A stretch of 64,000 nt of DNA, taken from contig JASHNW010000050.1 in NCBI GenBank assembly GCA_030041435.1, positions 1 to 64,000 of the forward strand, in the 5' to 3' direction. Below are positions 8,004 through 17,318 of this stretch, piece after piece. Position 1 is the first letter of the stretch; each line of letters opens with the position of its first letter. This DNA comes from Acidobacteriaceae bacterium (GTDB lineage Bacteria > Acidobacteriota > Terriglobia > Terriglobales > Acidobacteriaceae). Both the position numbers and the translations under genes were made by a program. Under the pieces are notes generated by a model that did no database searches, was not told the DNA's origin, and saw nothing but the letters and a program-made list of their open reading frames with translations.

Positions 8004-9377
8004 ATGTTTGAGAATCTTTCCGAGAAACTGCAGCGCGCCTTCAAGAATCTTCGTGGCCAGGGTTCGGTCAGCGAAGAGAACATGCAGGAAGCGCTGCGCG
8101 AAATTCGCGTGGCCCTGCTCGAAGCCGACGTGAACCTGAACGTCGTGAAAGAACTGATCGAGCACATCCGCGAGAAGGCCCTCGGCCAGGAGGTGCTGAC
8201 CTCGCTGTCGCCGACCGAGCAGGTCATCAAGATCGTGCGCGACGAGTTGGTGACGATCCTTGGCAAAGACACAGCGCGCTTCCAGTTCGCCTCGCGGCCC
8301 CCTACCGTGATTCTGATGGCCGGCCTGCAGGGCTCCGGCAAAACAACCACGGCGGGCAAGCTGGCGGCGTGGCTGCAAAAGGGCGGGCACCGGCCCATGC
8401 TGGTTTCCGTCGACGTCTATCGCCCCGCTGCGCGCGAGCAACTGCGCGTGGTTGCGCAATCGATCAAAGCCAACATCTTTCAGGGAGACCTGAAGGGCGA
8501 AGCGCCGGGGGCTCGGCTGGTGGAGCGCCTCGCGAAAGAAGCGCGCCGCGAAGCCGTAATCACCGGCTGCGACACGCTCATCGTCGACACTGCGGGCCGC
8601 CTGCACATCGACGAGCAGCTGATGGACGAGATGGCGATGCTCAAGGCGCTGCTCGCGCCCCAGGAGATCCTCTTCGTCGCCGACGCCATGACCGGCCAGG
8701 ACGCGGTCAAGTCCGCCGAGGCCTTCCACAAGCGGCTCGCACTCACCGGTACCGTTCTCACCAAGATGGATGGCGATGCCAGGGGCGGCGCGGCGCTGTC
8801 CATTCGCCACGTAACCGGCCAGCCCGTCAAATTCATCGGTACCGGCGAAAAGCCGGACGCCTTCGAGCCGTTTCATCCCGATCGCATTGTCGGGCGCATC
8901 CTCGGCATGGGCGACATCATGTCGCTCATCGAGAAGGCCGAAGAGAAGCTCGACAGAAAAAAATCGGAAGAATTTGCGCGCAAGGCGCTCTCCGGCGACG
9001 GGTTCTCGCTCGAGGACTTCCGCGATCAGCTCCGCCAGATTAAAAAGCTGGGGTCGCTCGAATCGATCCTCAAGATGCTGCCCTCGGTCGGCCCTCTCGC
9101 CGGCATGCAGCAGATGGCCGGCCAGGTGGACGAGAAGCAGTTTACGCGCGTCGAGGCCATCATCAATTCAATGACGCAGAAAGAACGCGACCACCACGAG
9201 ATCATCTCCGGCAGCCGTCGCAAGCGGATCGCCAACGGGTCGGGAACCACGGTGCAGGAAGTGAATCAGCTGCTGCGCCAGTACGCGCAGATGCGCAAGA
9301 TGTTCAAGGGCATGGGCAAGGGCGGCATGCTCCAGCGGCGCGCCATGGGCATGCTGGGTGGCATGCGCGGACGTTGA
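8004..9377 (+). CDS. ffh: Signal recognition particle protein Ffh
   Basis: A 457-residue SRP54-type GTPase with the three expected parts: a helical N domain (1 to about 90), a G domain and a Met-rich M domain ending in GKGGMLQRRAMGMLGGMRGR. GTPase motifs are GLQGSGKTTT at 107-116, DVYRPAAREQL, DTAGR at 195-199 and TKMDGDARGG from 253. With 4.5S RNA and FtsY it delivers nascent inner-membrane proteins to the Sec translocon. Length and motif order are normal. It converges on the MerR gene, and a short direct repeat lies between the two stops. No rpsP/rimM genes follow it, unlike in many bacteria. Confidence 0.97.
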   Translation: MFENLSEKLQRAFKNLRGQGSVSEENMQEALREIRVALLEADVNLNVVKELIEHIREKALGQEVLTSLSPTEQVIKIVRDELVTILGKDTARFQFASRPPTVILMAGLQGSGKTTTAGKLAAWLQKGGHRPMLVSVDVYRPAAREQLRVVAQSIKANIFQGDLKGEAPGARLVERLAKEARREAVITGCDTLIVDTAGRLHIDEQLMDEMAMLKALLAPQEILFVADAMTGQDAVKSAEAFHKRLALTGTVLTKMDGDARGGAALSIRHVTGQPVKFIGTGEKPDAFEPFHPDRIVGRILGMGDIMSLIEKAEEKLDRKKSEEFARKALSGDGFSLEDFRDQLRQIKKLGSLESILKMLPSVGPLAGMQQMAGQVDEKQFTRVEAIINSMTQKERDHHEIISGSRRKRIANGSGTTVQEVNQLLRQYAQMRKMFKGMGKGGMLQRRAMGMLGGMRGR

Positions 9378-9390
9378 TTTCCGCCTGCTT

Positions 9391-9427
9391 GAACAGGCTT
9401 CCAGCTTTATTCGAACAGGCTTCCAGC
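9391..9427. repeat. Short direct duplication between ffh and merR-like gene ends
   Basis: GAACAGGCTTCCAGC occurs at 9391-9405 and again at 9413-9427, a 22-bp offset. The second copy encodes the last residues of the MerR-like protein, and the first lies just beyond its stop codon. Confidence 0.7.
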
Positions 9428-9889
9428 GCGCGATTCCACCGCCTGGGCTTTGCGTTCCCCACGCGCCGGTGTATTGGAGAGAATCCCCAGCAACTCGTTT
9501 AATTCCCCGCGCAGCTTCTGCAGCTTCGCTTCCACCTGGCGGGGTTGCGGCGGTTTTTCCGTCGCCGGCTGCTGCGCTGCCTTCACTTTGTCCGCGGCCT
9601 GCTGCGCCAGAACCTGCCGTGCGCCGGCAATCGTGTAGCCCTCGTGGTGCAGCAGGCGGCACACTTTGATTGCCATCTCCACGTCGCGCTTGCGGTACAG
9701 GCGCTGGCCGGTGCCGCTCTTGTTGGGTCGCATCTGCGGGAATTCGGTTTCCCAGAAGCGCAGCACGTAGGTCTCCACCCCGCAAAGCTTCGCCACTTCG
9801 CCAATGCGGAAGTACAGTTTGTCGGGAATCGGCCCCTCGTGCGGGGCGCGGACTTCGCTGGCGTGCTTCGGCATTGCGCGTTTCGGCAT
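9407..9889 (-). CDS. MerR family transcriptional regulator
   Basis: With the ATG at 9889 the protein has 160 residues. The DNA-binding domain reads KLYFRIGEVAKLCGVETYVLRFWE followed by GQRLYRKRDVEM, the winged-helix pattern of the MerR family, most like the small regulators often found near ihfA in other phyla. The C-terminal half is a Gln/Ala-rich then coiled-coil segment (RQVEAKLQKLRGELNELLGIL) for dimerisation. No metal- or ligand-binding cysteines are seen, so the signal is unknown. A GTG at 9946 would add 19 residues; neither start has a strong ribosome-binding site. It is downstream of the OYE gene on the same strand. Confidence 0.85.
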   Translation of the reverse strand: MPKRAMPKHASEVRAPHEGPIPDKLYFRIGEVAKLCGVETYVLRFWETEFPQMRPNKSGTGQRLYRKRDVEMAIKVCRLLHHEGYTIAGARQVLAQQAADKVKAAQQPATEKPPQPRQVEAKLQKLRGELNELLGILSNTPARGERKAQAVESRAGSLFE

Positions 9890-9985
9890 AGCTGACTGGG
9901 TCCGTCCGAAGCCACCCGGATCGGCTCCGGGCCGGGGCTCATGCACGCAGTATAGGCCACCCGCGTGCGCTTCAGGGAAGAGGAA

Positions 9986-11107
9986 TCAACTTGTGTTACC
10001 AATGGGCTTACGGGCGGTTGCTCCGCGGGGAGCGGCGCGCAGATATTGCGTCGGCCACGCCACCGTTTCTCCCAGCGCGGCGGCCGCATGCAGGGGCCAG
10101 TACGGATCGCGCAGGAATTCGCGCGCCATAAACACCAGGTCCGCCTGGCCGGTTCGCACAATGTGCGCCGCCTGCGCCGGATCGGTGATCATGCCCACCG
10201 CGCCGGTCAGAATGCCGGTCTGGTTGCGAATCGCCTCCGCGAACGGTGTCTGATACCCCGGCCCCATCGGAATCTGCGCGCCCGCGACGTTGCCGCCCGA
10301 CGATGCATCGATCAGATCGACGCCGTGATCGCGCAACAGCGCCGCCAGCCGGACCGAATCTTCCAGGGCCCAGCCGTTGTCCACCCAGTCCGTCGCGGAA
10401 ATGCGGACGAACAGCGGACGCTCGCGCGGCCACACCTCGCGGATCGTATCGGCGACCTCCAGCAGCAGCCGGGCGCGATTCTCCAGGCTGCCGCCGTAAG
10501 CGTCGCTGCGATCGTTGCTCACAGGTGAGAGAAATTCCTGCAGCAGATACCCGTGCGCAGCGTGGATCTCAATCACATCGAAGCCGGCACGATCTGCACG
10601 GATGGCGGCATCGCGGAAGGTCAGGCGCACCCTCGCGATCCCGTCCAGATCCAGTTCGCGCGGCTGCGGATAAGTCGCGGAAAAGGGAATCGCGCTGGGC
10701 GCGACCACTTCCGTCCACCCGCCCGCCTCCGGAGCAACCGTACCCTCGCCCAGCCAGGGAACCTGGGTGCTTGCCTTGCGTCCGGCATGCGCCAGCTGGA
10801 TGCCTGCCCGCGCTCCCTGGCTGTGCAGAAATGTCACAATGCGCCCCAGCGGCGCAATGTGTTCGTCCTTCCAGATCCCCAGGTCCTGCGGGCTGATGCG
10901 CCCTTCCGCCGCGACCGCCGTCGCCTCCGTGAAAACCAGCCCCGCGCCGCCAACCGCGCGGCTGCCGAGGTGGACCAGATGCCAGTCCGAAGCGAAGCCG
11001 TCTTCGCTCGAGTATTCGCACATGGGAGAAACCACGATGCGGTTGGCAAGAGTTACCGAGCCGATCGTGATCGGCGAGAGCAGATTTGCAGGGCTGGGTG
11101 TGCTCAT
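9986..11107 (-). CDS. NADH:flavin oxidoreductase, Old Yellow Enzyme family (YqjM/XenA type)
   Basis: A 373-residue FMN-dependent ene-reductase. The start ATG at 11107 gives the expected N-terminus (LLSPITIGSVTLANRIVVSPMCEYSS, including the YqjM-type cysteine). Downstream are HAGRKAS, the active-site HAAHGYLLQEFLSP followed by NDRSDAYGGSLENRARL, and the phosphate/FMN-binding GMITDP region near the C-terminus. Such enzymes reduce activated C=C bonds of enones and xenobiotics with NAD(P)H; the natural substrate is usually unknown. It is cytosolic. The frame extends to 11299, but those 64 extra residues are low-complexity and unlike any OYE. Confidence 0.93.
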   Translation of the reverse strand: MSTPSPANLLSPITIGSVTLANRIVVSPMCEYSSEDGFASDWHLVHLGSRAVGGAGLVFTEATAVAAEGRISPQDLGIWKDEHIAPLGRIVTFLHSQGARAGIQLAHAGRKASTQVPWLGEGTVAPEAGGWTEVVAPSAIPFSATYPQPRELDLDGIARVRLTFRDAAIRADRAGFDVIEIHAAHGYLLQEFLSPVSNDRSDAYGGSLENRARLLLEVADTIREVWPRERPLFVRISATDWVDNGWALEDSVRLAALLRDHGVDLIDASSGGNVAGAQIPMGPGYQTPFAEAIRNQTGILTGAVGMITDPAQAAHIVRTGQADLVFMAREFLRDPYWPLHAAAALGETVAWPTQYLRAAPRGATARKPIGNTS

Positions 11108-11453
11108 CGCAAGCTTTGGATGTAAACCGTGCCGATTCGTCGCGCCGCAGCTCGTCCTGGCCGCGGACTCCATGCGCAAACAAAAGAGGCTCCGCGTGGA
11201 ACGAAGCCTCTGCCGAGTGCCAGAACGCGGCTGAGGGCCGGTTGGTCGTTGCCTCCGTCGGAACCCTTCTCCCAAAGATTCCTGGAAACCGCCAGCCATC
11301 TACTACATCCTGGCAAGTAGCCGTCAAGCCATCAATATCTTGGGGCCTCATTGCGCCTGTGTCAAGCATATTCCTGGAAATCTTTCAGGCTCTTCTTTCC
11401 TGCATCCCGAATCAAGACACGCAATTGGAGCCCGGATCATGGTCCCGGCACCC
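11108..11453. other. Gap without gene between OYE and glycosyltransferase genes
   Basis: 346 bp upstream of the OYE gene. A weak 6-bp hairpin (GAGGCT ... AGCCTC, about 11188-11213) is the only structure seen. No reading frame here is convincing; it presumably holds the OYE promoter. Confidence 0.35.
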
Positions 11454-13076
11454 TTACTTTCCCGCGTTGTCCAGTTGTTCCTGCTCGGCCATGTATTGCC
11501 GGCGGTCAGGCGGAAGCGGATAGAGCCGGTAAAGGATCAGCAGATCCCTATCCGGGTCGTCGAAGGCTGGGAACGACGCGACCTGCTCGATCGAATACTG
11601 CGTTTCCAGGTCTGCCTCGGTGCCGGGATCCAGCTCGTTCCAGGCCGCATACCAGGCCGGATCATAGACATGGATGCGATACGGCAGATCCCATGTCCCG
11701 TAATCGTCGCACAGCGACGGAAGGTGGGTCATCAGCCGGATATCCTCGCCGCTGACGGAAAGCAGCCGCCGGTTGGGCGCGGGGTGGGCGTCGATATACC
11801 GCGCCAGATTGTTCGCCGCGTTCAGCCAGGTATATTCGGGATGGCGCGCGTAGCCCACGATCCCGAGCGCTCCGGCAACGCACACGCCGGCGGTCACCGC
11901 CAGCGCGCACGCTCCGGTTAGGCGCAGCGGCAGAGCCCTGGCTTCGTTCACCAGATCGGCCGTTCCCAGAGCCACCAAAAACGCGACCGGGTAAATAACC
12001 ATCTCGTAGTAGCGCGGCTGCGGGTGGTTTTGCATGCCGGCGAAGAAGATGGTTCCGGCGGCCGCCAGCAAGGACGCGATTGTCAGCGGATGGCTGCGGA
12101 ATGGAGCCGGCGCGCTCGCTGCAGCCGCGGGCGCGCGGCGCGGAAGCCAGCCCACCAGCAGCACTGCGGCAGCGGTCAGGCACAGTACCGGCGATATCCA
12201 CAGCGTCCCATGCAGCGCGTACCAGTAGGCCGCGATATGGCCGCCGAGCGTCGTGGGCTGGGGCCAGCGGTTCACTGCGAAGAAATACTGGTAGTCGGCG
12301 CGATAATGCGGCCGCACCAGCAAAAAGTACCAGACGCACCACGGGCCTGCAGCCGCAGCTGCGGTCACCGCCACAGCAGTGAGGGACGCGCGCCGGCGGA
12401 AGCCACAGGCTTCGATAACGAGGAAGAGCGTCGACGGCGCCAGCAACAATCCGTTGGTCTTGGTCAGCACGAGCAGGCACAGCAGCATGCCGATCGCGCC
12501 GAGCAGCAGGCTGCGCCGCCAGCCGGACGCGCGGGCCAGGCGCAGAGCCAGCATCCACGAGAGCAGCAGCAGGCTCATCGCCAGCGGCTCCAGAATCGCC
12601 AGGCGGCTGAAGGCGTAAAGAAATGGACTCGCCGCCAGAATCGTCACCGCCAGCAACGCCACCCAGCGGGCCGAGCGCGTGCGCACGATGCAATAGCTCA
12701 GCAGCAGATTCAGGCCGAAGGCCGTCAGCGCTGCAGCGCGCGCCGCGGCGAGGCTCACCCCCGTCATGCTGAAGACCGCTGTCAGCAGCAGCGGCCATAC
12801 CGGCACCGCGACCGCGGGATTGAAATCCCCGCGCAGGTACCAGTGCCCGCTCAGGATATAGCGCGCCGCCGCGCTGCCGTACCAGCCCTCATCGGTGTAT
12901 TTCGCGTAATCCATCCACGGCGAGTTGTTGGGAAAGTCGGCGAGCACGTGGACGAAGTGCAGCAGAAAAAGCGCGAGGATGGCGGCGATCCACAGAGTGT
13001 AGACGACGCGTGCCCGGGTGCCCGCATTCTTCATGAGAGCTGAAGCGCTCCCTCGCTGCACTGCTTCCGTCAGCAT
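11454..13076 (-). CDS. GT-C fold membrane glycosyltransferase (GT39/ArnT-like)
   Basis: A 540-residue polytopic protein with about ten or more hydrophobic helices. The first periplasmic loop carries MDYAKYTDEGWYGSAAAR, matching the acidic D-E motif of PMT/ArnT-type (GT39/GT83) enzymes that use polyprenyl-phosphate sugars on the outer face of the inner membrane. The C-terminal roughly 110 residues form a soluble periplasmic domain. The acceptor (lipid A, protein or other glycan) is unknown. An alternative start at the ATG of 13034 would remove 14 residues. It lies downstream of the S53 peptidase gene on the same strand but is separated by a hairpin terminator. Confidence 0.75.
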   Translation of the reverse strand: MLTEAVQRGSASALMKNAGTRARVVYTLWIAAILALFLLHFVHVLADFPNNSPWMDYAKYTDEGWYGSAAARYILSGHWYLRGDFNPAVAVPVWPLLLTAVFSMTGVSLAAARAAALTAFGLNLLLSYCIVRTRSARWVALLAVTILAASPFLYAFSRLAILEPLAMSLLLLSWMLALRLARASGWRRSLLLGAIGMLLCLLVLTKTNGLLLAPSTLFLVIEACGFRRRASLTAVAVTAAAAAGPWCVWYFLLVRPHYRADYQYFFAVNRWPQPTTLGGHIAAYWYALHGTLWISPVLCLTAAAVLLVGWLPRRAPAAAASAPAPFRSHPLTIASLLAAAGTIFFAGMQNHPQPRYYEMVIYPVAFLVALGTADLVNEARALPLRLTGACALAVTAGVCVAGALGIVGYARHPEYTWLNAANNLARYIDAHPAPNRRLLSVSGEDIRLMTHLPSLCDDYGTWDLPYRIHVYDPAWYAAWNELDPGTEADLETQYSIEQVASFPAFDDPDRDLLILYRLYPLPPDRRQYMAEQEQLDNAGK

Positions 13077-13198
13077 TCATCCATTGTCGGGCAGATGAAA
13101 GGCAGTATACAAACAAGTGCAGCGCAAGCCCGCCAGGGCGCACGGAAAGGCTTGCACAATCGAAAAATTTCAGTGGTTCACGACTGGCTTCAACGCAC

Positions 13199-13226
13199 CA
13201 CGGCCCTCCCCGGAAGGAGGGCCGTG
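13199..13226 (-). terminator. Hairpin terminator after the S53 peptidase gene
   Basis: A perfect 11-bp inverted repeat (CACGGCCCTCC / GGAGGGCCGTG) with a 6-base loop, 13 bases beyond the stop at 13239. There is no U-run on the minus strand, so it could equally act on either strand or stabilise the 3' end. Confidence 0.6.
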
Positions 13227-13238
13227 CCGGTAGTGGAG

Positions 13239-16200
13239 TTAGTTGACTGTGAGAGTGAACGTGGTGCTCCCCGTGGTGCTGGCAGGATCGTTGCCTGTTC
13301 CGCTTACGGTGAAGGTGTAGGTGCCGGGGGTGGTTGCGTTGCTCGTGCTCGTGCCGCTGCTTCCGCCGCAGGCTGAGAGACCGCCCAGAATGCCGAGAAG
13401 CACGATCAGGCCCAGCATCGGCCGCCAGCTGCGCCGGCGGGCGGGGATACCGAAGAAGACAAGCAGGGCCAGAGCAATGCCGCCAGTTGCGCCCTTCCAC
13501 CCCGGGAATCTGCCCGCGGGACCGGACTGCGATTCCAGGGCCGACGTGGTGGTGATCGTTGCAGTTCCCGAACCGCTCGGGGCGCCCGAGGCATACGTGA
13601 TGGTTCCTGTTACCGAACACGTCGGCGGGCTGGTCGGATTCGATACGCTGCTGCCGGTAAGCGAGCAGGAGCTCAGAGTCACCGTGCCGGAATAATTGGT
13701 GGTGCTCGTTTGGCCGGTGATGGTGGAGGTGGCCGTGCCTCCGGGTGCAACGGCCGAGGGCGTTGTGGCTGCCAGCGCGTAGGTGGTCTGTGTCACTGTG
13801 ACAGAGGCTGTACCTGTGGTGCCGCCATACACAGCGTCACCGCTGTAGGTGGCCGTCAGGGGGTCGGTTCCGGCGCTGACGCTGTTGGCGGGAATGGTGA
13901 TGGAGGCGGTGGAGCTGGTCGCTCCTCCGACAAGCGCTGTCGCGCCGGAGCTATAGCTGCCGCTGCTTAGCGTGACGGATCCTGTGGGCACCGGAGAACC
14001 AGAGCTGCCGCTCACAGATATCGCTACGCTCAGGCTCTGGTTGGTGTCGATGGAAGTCTGAGCTGGAGTCACCGTAACGGTTGGGATGAGGCCGGACCCA
14101 CCCTTGATAACGATGGTGGCCGAGCCTGTGGCTCCTCCGTACGTGGTGTTGCCGCTGTACGTCGCGGTCAGCGTATCGGTGCCGACCGCAAGGGTGTTGG
14201 CGGGAATGGTAATGCTGGCCGTGCCCGCGCTGGACAACGTAACTGCCGTGGAGCTGTAGGCGCCGCTGGCGAGGGTGACGGTTCCGGTTGGGGTGGTCGA
14301 GCCGGCGGACGGTCCGCTGACAGTTACAGTGACGGTTACGGAGTTAGCCACAATGTCGCTGGTGGGAGCAGTAACCGTGACGGTCGGGACAGACGCCGAA
14401 ACCTCCACGCTCTCCGTCTGGCTGGTGGAGGCGTAATTGGAGTCGCCGCTATAGGTAACAGTGAGCGTATCGGTCCCCGGCGCCAGGTTGCCGGCAGGGA
14501 TCGTGATGCTGGCGGTGCCACTGCTCGACAAAGACTGGGTGGCGCTGTACCCTCCGCCAGACACAGTGATGGAACCGGTCGGGGTCGCGCCGGCGCCGGT
14601 CACCGTTACCGCAATCACGAGACTGACGCCCGAGCCCAGCGTAATCACGCCCGAAGAGGCGGCGGGTGTAGTCGTTATGGTCATCGTCGCCGTGGCGGTG
14701 CCCGCGTCGGAGACCCACGCGTTCACGACATTCCCCACGTTGAGGGACCCGAGGCCGGTGGCCAGGTTGAAACCGGCGGGCTCTCCTGCGTTGAAAGCGA
14801 CGCCGCTGGAGTTGCCCGAGGTAACCACGCTCGAGCTGGTGAGCGTGCCGACGGTGTCCCCGGTGTTAAGCGCGGTGCAGTTGGGGGACACAATGCCTGT
14901 GTATTGGGTGGATTCTACCCACTCCCCGGTTTGGGGGTCGTAGACCGTTCCGCCGATGGGGGCGCCATTATCGCAGGGCATCGCGTTCGTGCCCTGGTCG
15001 ATGCTGTGGAAGTAGCAGCTGCTTCCCGGCGGACCCTCCGCACTGCAGTCGGCGTAGTCCTGTTGGGAGGCAAGCTTATAGAGTTGCGCGTTTGGAAGAC
15101 CCTGCGCCGCGCCGGCCTTCTCATTGATCAGAGCCATGATGCCGGCCATCGCCGGTGAGGCAAAGGACGTCCCGCCGAATTCTTCTGCCGTGTTTTCCGA
15201 CGTGTCGGTGTAGGTGCAGCTTCCGACGGCCGAGATGCAGACCAGGTAGGCGCTGTCCAGCGCGCCATCTCCGGCGAAGAAGCTGACGTCGGGCAGGTCA
15301 CGCACGCCGTCGCCTGGAATGCCGGTGACGCCCGTCTGCCAGGACGGCTTTTGCCAGCCGTCGTTAGTCAGCGCGATGGAGCCGTTGGCCGTTCCCGTAC
15401 TGGTGGAGCCGGTGGTGCAGGTGGGAGCGTTGGGATCTGTGTCCTCGGTGTTAACCACGCAGTTGCTCGCGCCGCCGCTGCCGCCGACCGTGTCGATGAA
15501 GGTCGCAAGCATGATTCCGTCGCTCGCGTAAATGCTCGCCCAGTTATTCAGAACAAAATTGCAGGCGCCCTCAGCGTTGGTGGGGGCGGTAACGCCGACA
15601 AGGGGAGCAACGCTGTTGAGGTACGCGGCCAGGATCGGGTTTTCGCAGGTATCGTTCCAGGGAATCTCCGGGACGTAACCGGCCGCGCTTTCGTAGGGCT
15701 CAGTGGTGGTGTTATTCGAGGTGTTCCAGTAAGCCGGGGAGCCCTGACTGGTGCTGGAGGTCGGGCACCCGACGACATCCCCGCTGGAATTCAGCGTTGG
15801 CTTGCACCAACTGAAGTCCGTGCCGCCCACGGCTACGTTGTAGGGGGTGGAAGCAATGCCGCTGACCGAGAGGCCGTACTGCGCCGGATAAGGGTTCCCG
15901 ATGGCATCGCCGCCATCGTCGCAGGAAGGCGAACCGGAATCCCCGGTGGCGACGAAGACCGAAATTCCTTCGGCGGCAGCCGATTGCCACAAATCGTAGT
16001 AGGCGACATTCTCGGCGGTGCCCTGGCCCAGCTCGCACTCGCCGTAGCTTACGTTGAGGATCTTGGCCGTGATGTTTTCAACGACATATTGAGCTGAGTC
16101 ATAGACTGAATCAACGGTTCCAGCAGCGTTCTGGCCGGTGACGACCAGATCGATCTGAGCATTCGGCGCTGTTGCGCCCGACCATTCGACGTCAATGGTG

Positions 16201-17318
16201 TTTTCCTCGAGGTCGCCGATGCCGCACACTGCGGTTGAGCTGGTGCTGGTGCACTCCGTGGCCAGGCCGTTGGTGTCGATCTGTGCAGGTGCCGACCCAG
16301 CCGGCAGGCCAAAGGTGCTGCGGAAAGTGCTGACGTCGCTCAGATCGATGTCGCTGGTTCCGGCGATGGCAATGGTCTGTCCGGTGCCCGTAGTGCCCGT
16401 GAAGTTGCTCCCCCACAGCGGCGCGACGTTGTAAATGGTGGCAAAGTCCCAGGGTGACACGTCCTCTTCCAGATAGGCGTTGGTGCTGGTGGTGGAGGGC
16501 ACGTTAATCCCAAAAAGCGGGCGGGGGCCGGCGGAGTTGAGGGCTGCGGCCCTGGCCGCCGCGGCGGATGAAGCAAAGGTGAAGCCGGAGGACAGGACTG
16601 TCGAGCTTGTGGCCGAGGCGTTGGTGACCCGCTGCCACCCACCCAGTGCGCGGTTGAATGTCACCCTTTCTCCGGCGGTGTGCATCGGGTGCGGCAGGAA
16701 GTTGTGAAGCGCCTTTACACCCACCACTACCGGCGCGAGGGCGATGGGGATCTGCGGATCGGTCATGTTTCCGATGTGCGGAACGCCCCTGACTACCAGG
16801 TTATGGATCTGAGTATGGAAGGCGCTCTCCGCCTGTCCGGCGGTGCCGCTGAAACGGATGGCCATCCGGTCGGGCGTCACTTTGGTGACAGCAAACCCCT
16901 GAGAGTTGAGCCAGCCGGTGATGGTGGCAATATCTGCTTCAGAAGGCCCGAAGCGCTGGCCAATTTCAGCTGGCGTGAGCCATTGGTGATAGTTCGATGA
17001 GCCGCGGTCGTATTCGCTGGCAACGTATTGGTCGAAGGCGGCCTGCTGCTCGGGGCTTCGGCTCAGCACCAGGGTCAGGTCCGGCATAGGCAGATTAGCG
17101 CTCACTGGGCCGCGGTCATTTTTCGCGATCGCGTAAGGGCTGGTGTTGCCATGAAGCGTGACCAGCTGATCATTATCGACTGGTTCGACAATCCTGACCG
17201 AAGCCGCAGTTTGAGGGACATGCGACGGGCTGGCCTGCGCCGCAAGCGGGGCGACGAGGGCAAGTCCCAGCGCGGCGCAGCCGAGGGAGCGAACGGGGAA
17301 AACAATCGTGCGAAACAT
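13239..17318 (-). CDS. S53 family (sedolisin/pro-kumamolisin) peptidase with Ig-like repeats and membrane tail
   Basis: A 1359-residue secreted protein. Order: signal peptide (1 to about 29), pro-kumamolisin activation domain (about 35-205), S53 catalytic domain (about 285-760), roughly four Thr/Ser/Val-rich Ig-like (Big_3-type) repeats (about 860-1260), then two C-terminal hydrophobic segments separated by ARRRSWR and a last Ig-like scrap ending in FTLTVN. The catalytic pair E372...D376 (EENTID) and S718 in GGTSFASP fit an acid-active serine-carboxyl peptidase. The tail suggests retention in the cell envelope. The start is the ATG at 17318, with AAAGGA six bases upstream; the frame runs on to 18011, but that extension has no protein character. 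Likely a surface-attached scavenging protease. Confidence 0.9.
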   Translation of the reverse strand: MFRTIVFPVRSLGCAALGLALVAPLAAQASPSHVPQTAASVRIVEPVDNDQLVTLHGNTSPYAIAKNDRGPVSANLPMPDLTLVLSRSPEQQAAFDQYVASEYDRGSSNYHQWLTPAEIGQRFGPSEADIATITGWLNSQGFAVTKVTPDRMAIRFSGTAGQAESAFHTQIHNLVVRGVPHIGNMTDPQIPIALAPVVVGVKALHNFLPHPMHTAGERVTFNRALGGWQRVTNASATSSTVLSSGFTFASSAAAARAAALNSAGPRPLFGINVPSTTSTNAYLEEDVSPWDFATIYNVAPLWGSNFTGTTGTGQTIAIAGTSDIDLSDVSTFRSTFGLPAGSAPAQIDTNGLATECTSTSSTAVCGIGDLEENTIDVEWSGATAPNAQIDLVVTGQNAAGTVDSVYDSAQYVVENITAKILNVSYGECELGQGTAENVAYYDLWQSAAAEGISVFVATGDSGSPSCDDGGDAIGNPYPAQYGLSVSGIASTPYNVAVGGTDFSWCKPTLNSSGDVVGCPTSSTSQGSPAYWNTSNNTTTEPYESAAGYVPEIPWNDTCENPILAAYLNSVAPLVGVTAPTNAEGACNFVLNNWASIYASDGIMLATFIDTVGGSGGASNCVVNTEDTDPNAPTCTTGSTSTGTANGSIALTNDGWQKPSWQTGVTGIPGDGVRDLPDVSFFAGDGALDSAYLVCISAVGSCTYTDTSENTAEEFGGTSFASPAMAGIMALINEKAGAAQGLPNAQLYKLASQQDYADCSAEGPPGSSCYFHSIDQGTNAMPCDNGAPIGGTVYDPQTGEWVESTQYTGIVSPNCTALNTGDTVGTLTSSSVVTSGNSSGVAFNAGEPAGFNLATGLGSLNVGNVVNAWVSDAGTATATMTITTTPAASSGVITLGSGVSLVIAVTVTGAGATPTGSITVSGGGYSATQSLSSSGTASITIPAGNLAPGTDTLTVTYSGDSNYASTSQTESVEVSASVPTVTVTAPTSDIVANSVTVTVTVSGPSAGSTTPTGTVTLASGAYSSTAVTLSSAGTASITIPANTLAVGTDTLTATYSGNTTYGGATGSATIVIKGGSGLIPTVTVTPAQTSIDTNQSLSVAISVSGSSGSPVPTGSVTLSSGSYSSGATALVGGATSSTASITIPANSVSAGTDPLTATYSGDAVYGGTTGTASVTVTQTTYALAATTPSAVAPGGTATSTITGQTSTTNYSGTVTLSSCSLTGSSVSNPTSPPTCSVTGTITYASGAPSGSGTATITTTSALESQSGPAGRFPGWKGATGGIALALLVFFGIPARRRSWRPMLGLIVLLGILGGLSACGGSSGTSTSNATTPGTYTFTVSGTGNDPASTTGSTTFTLTVN

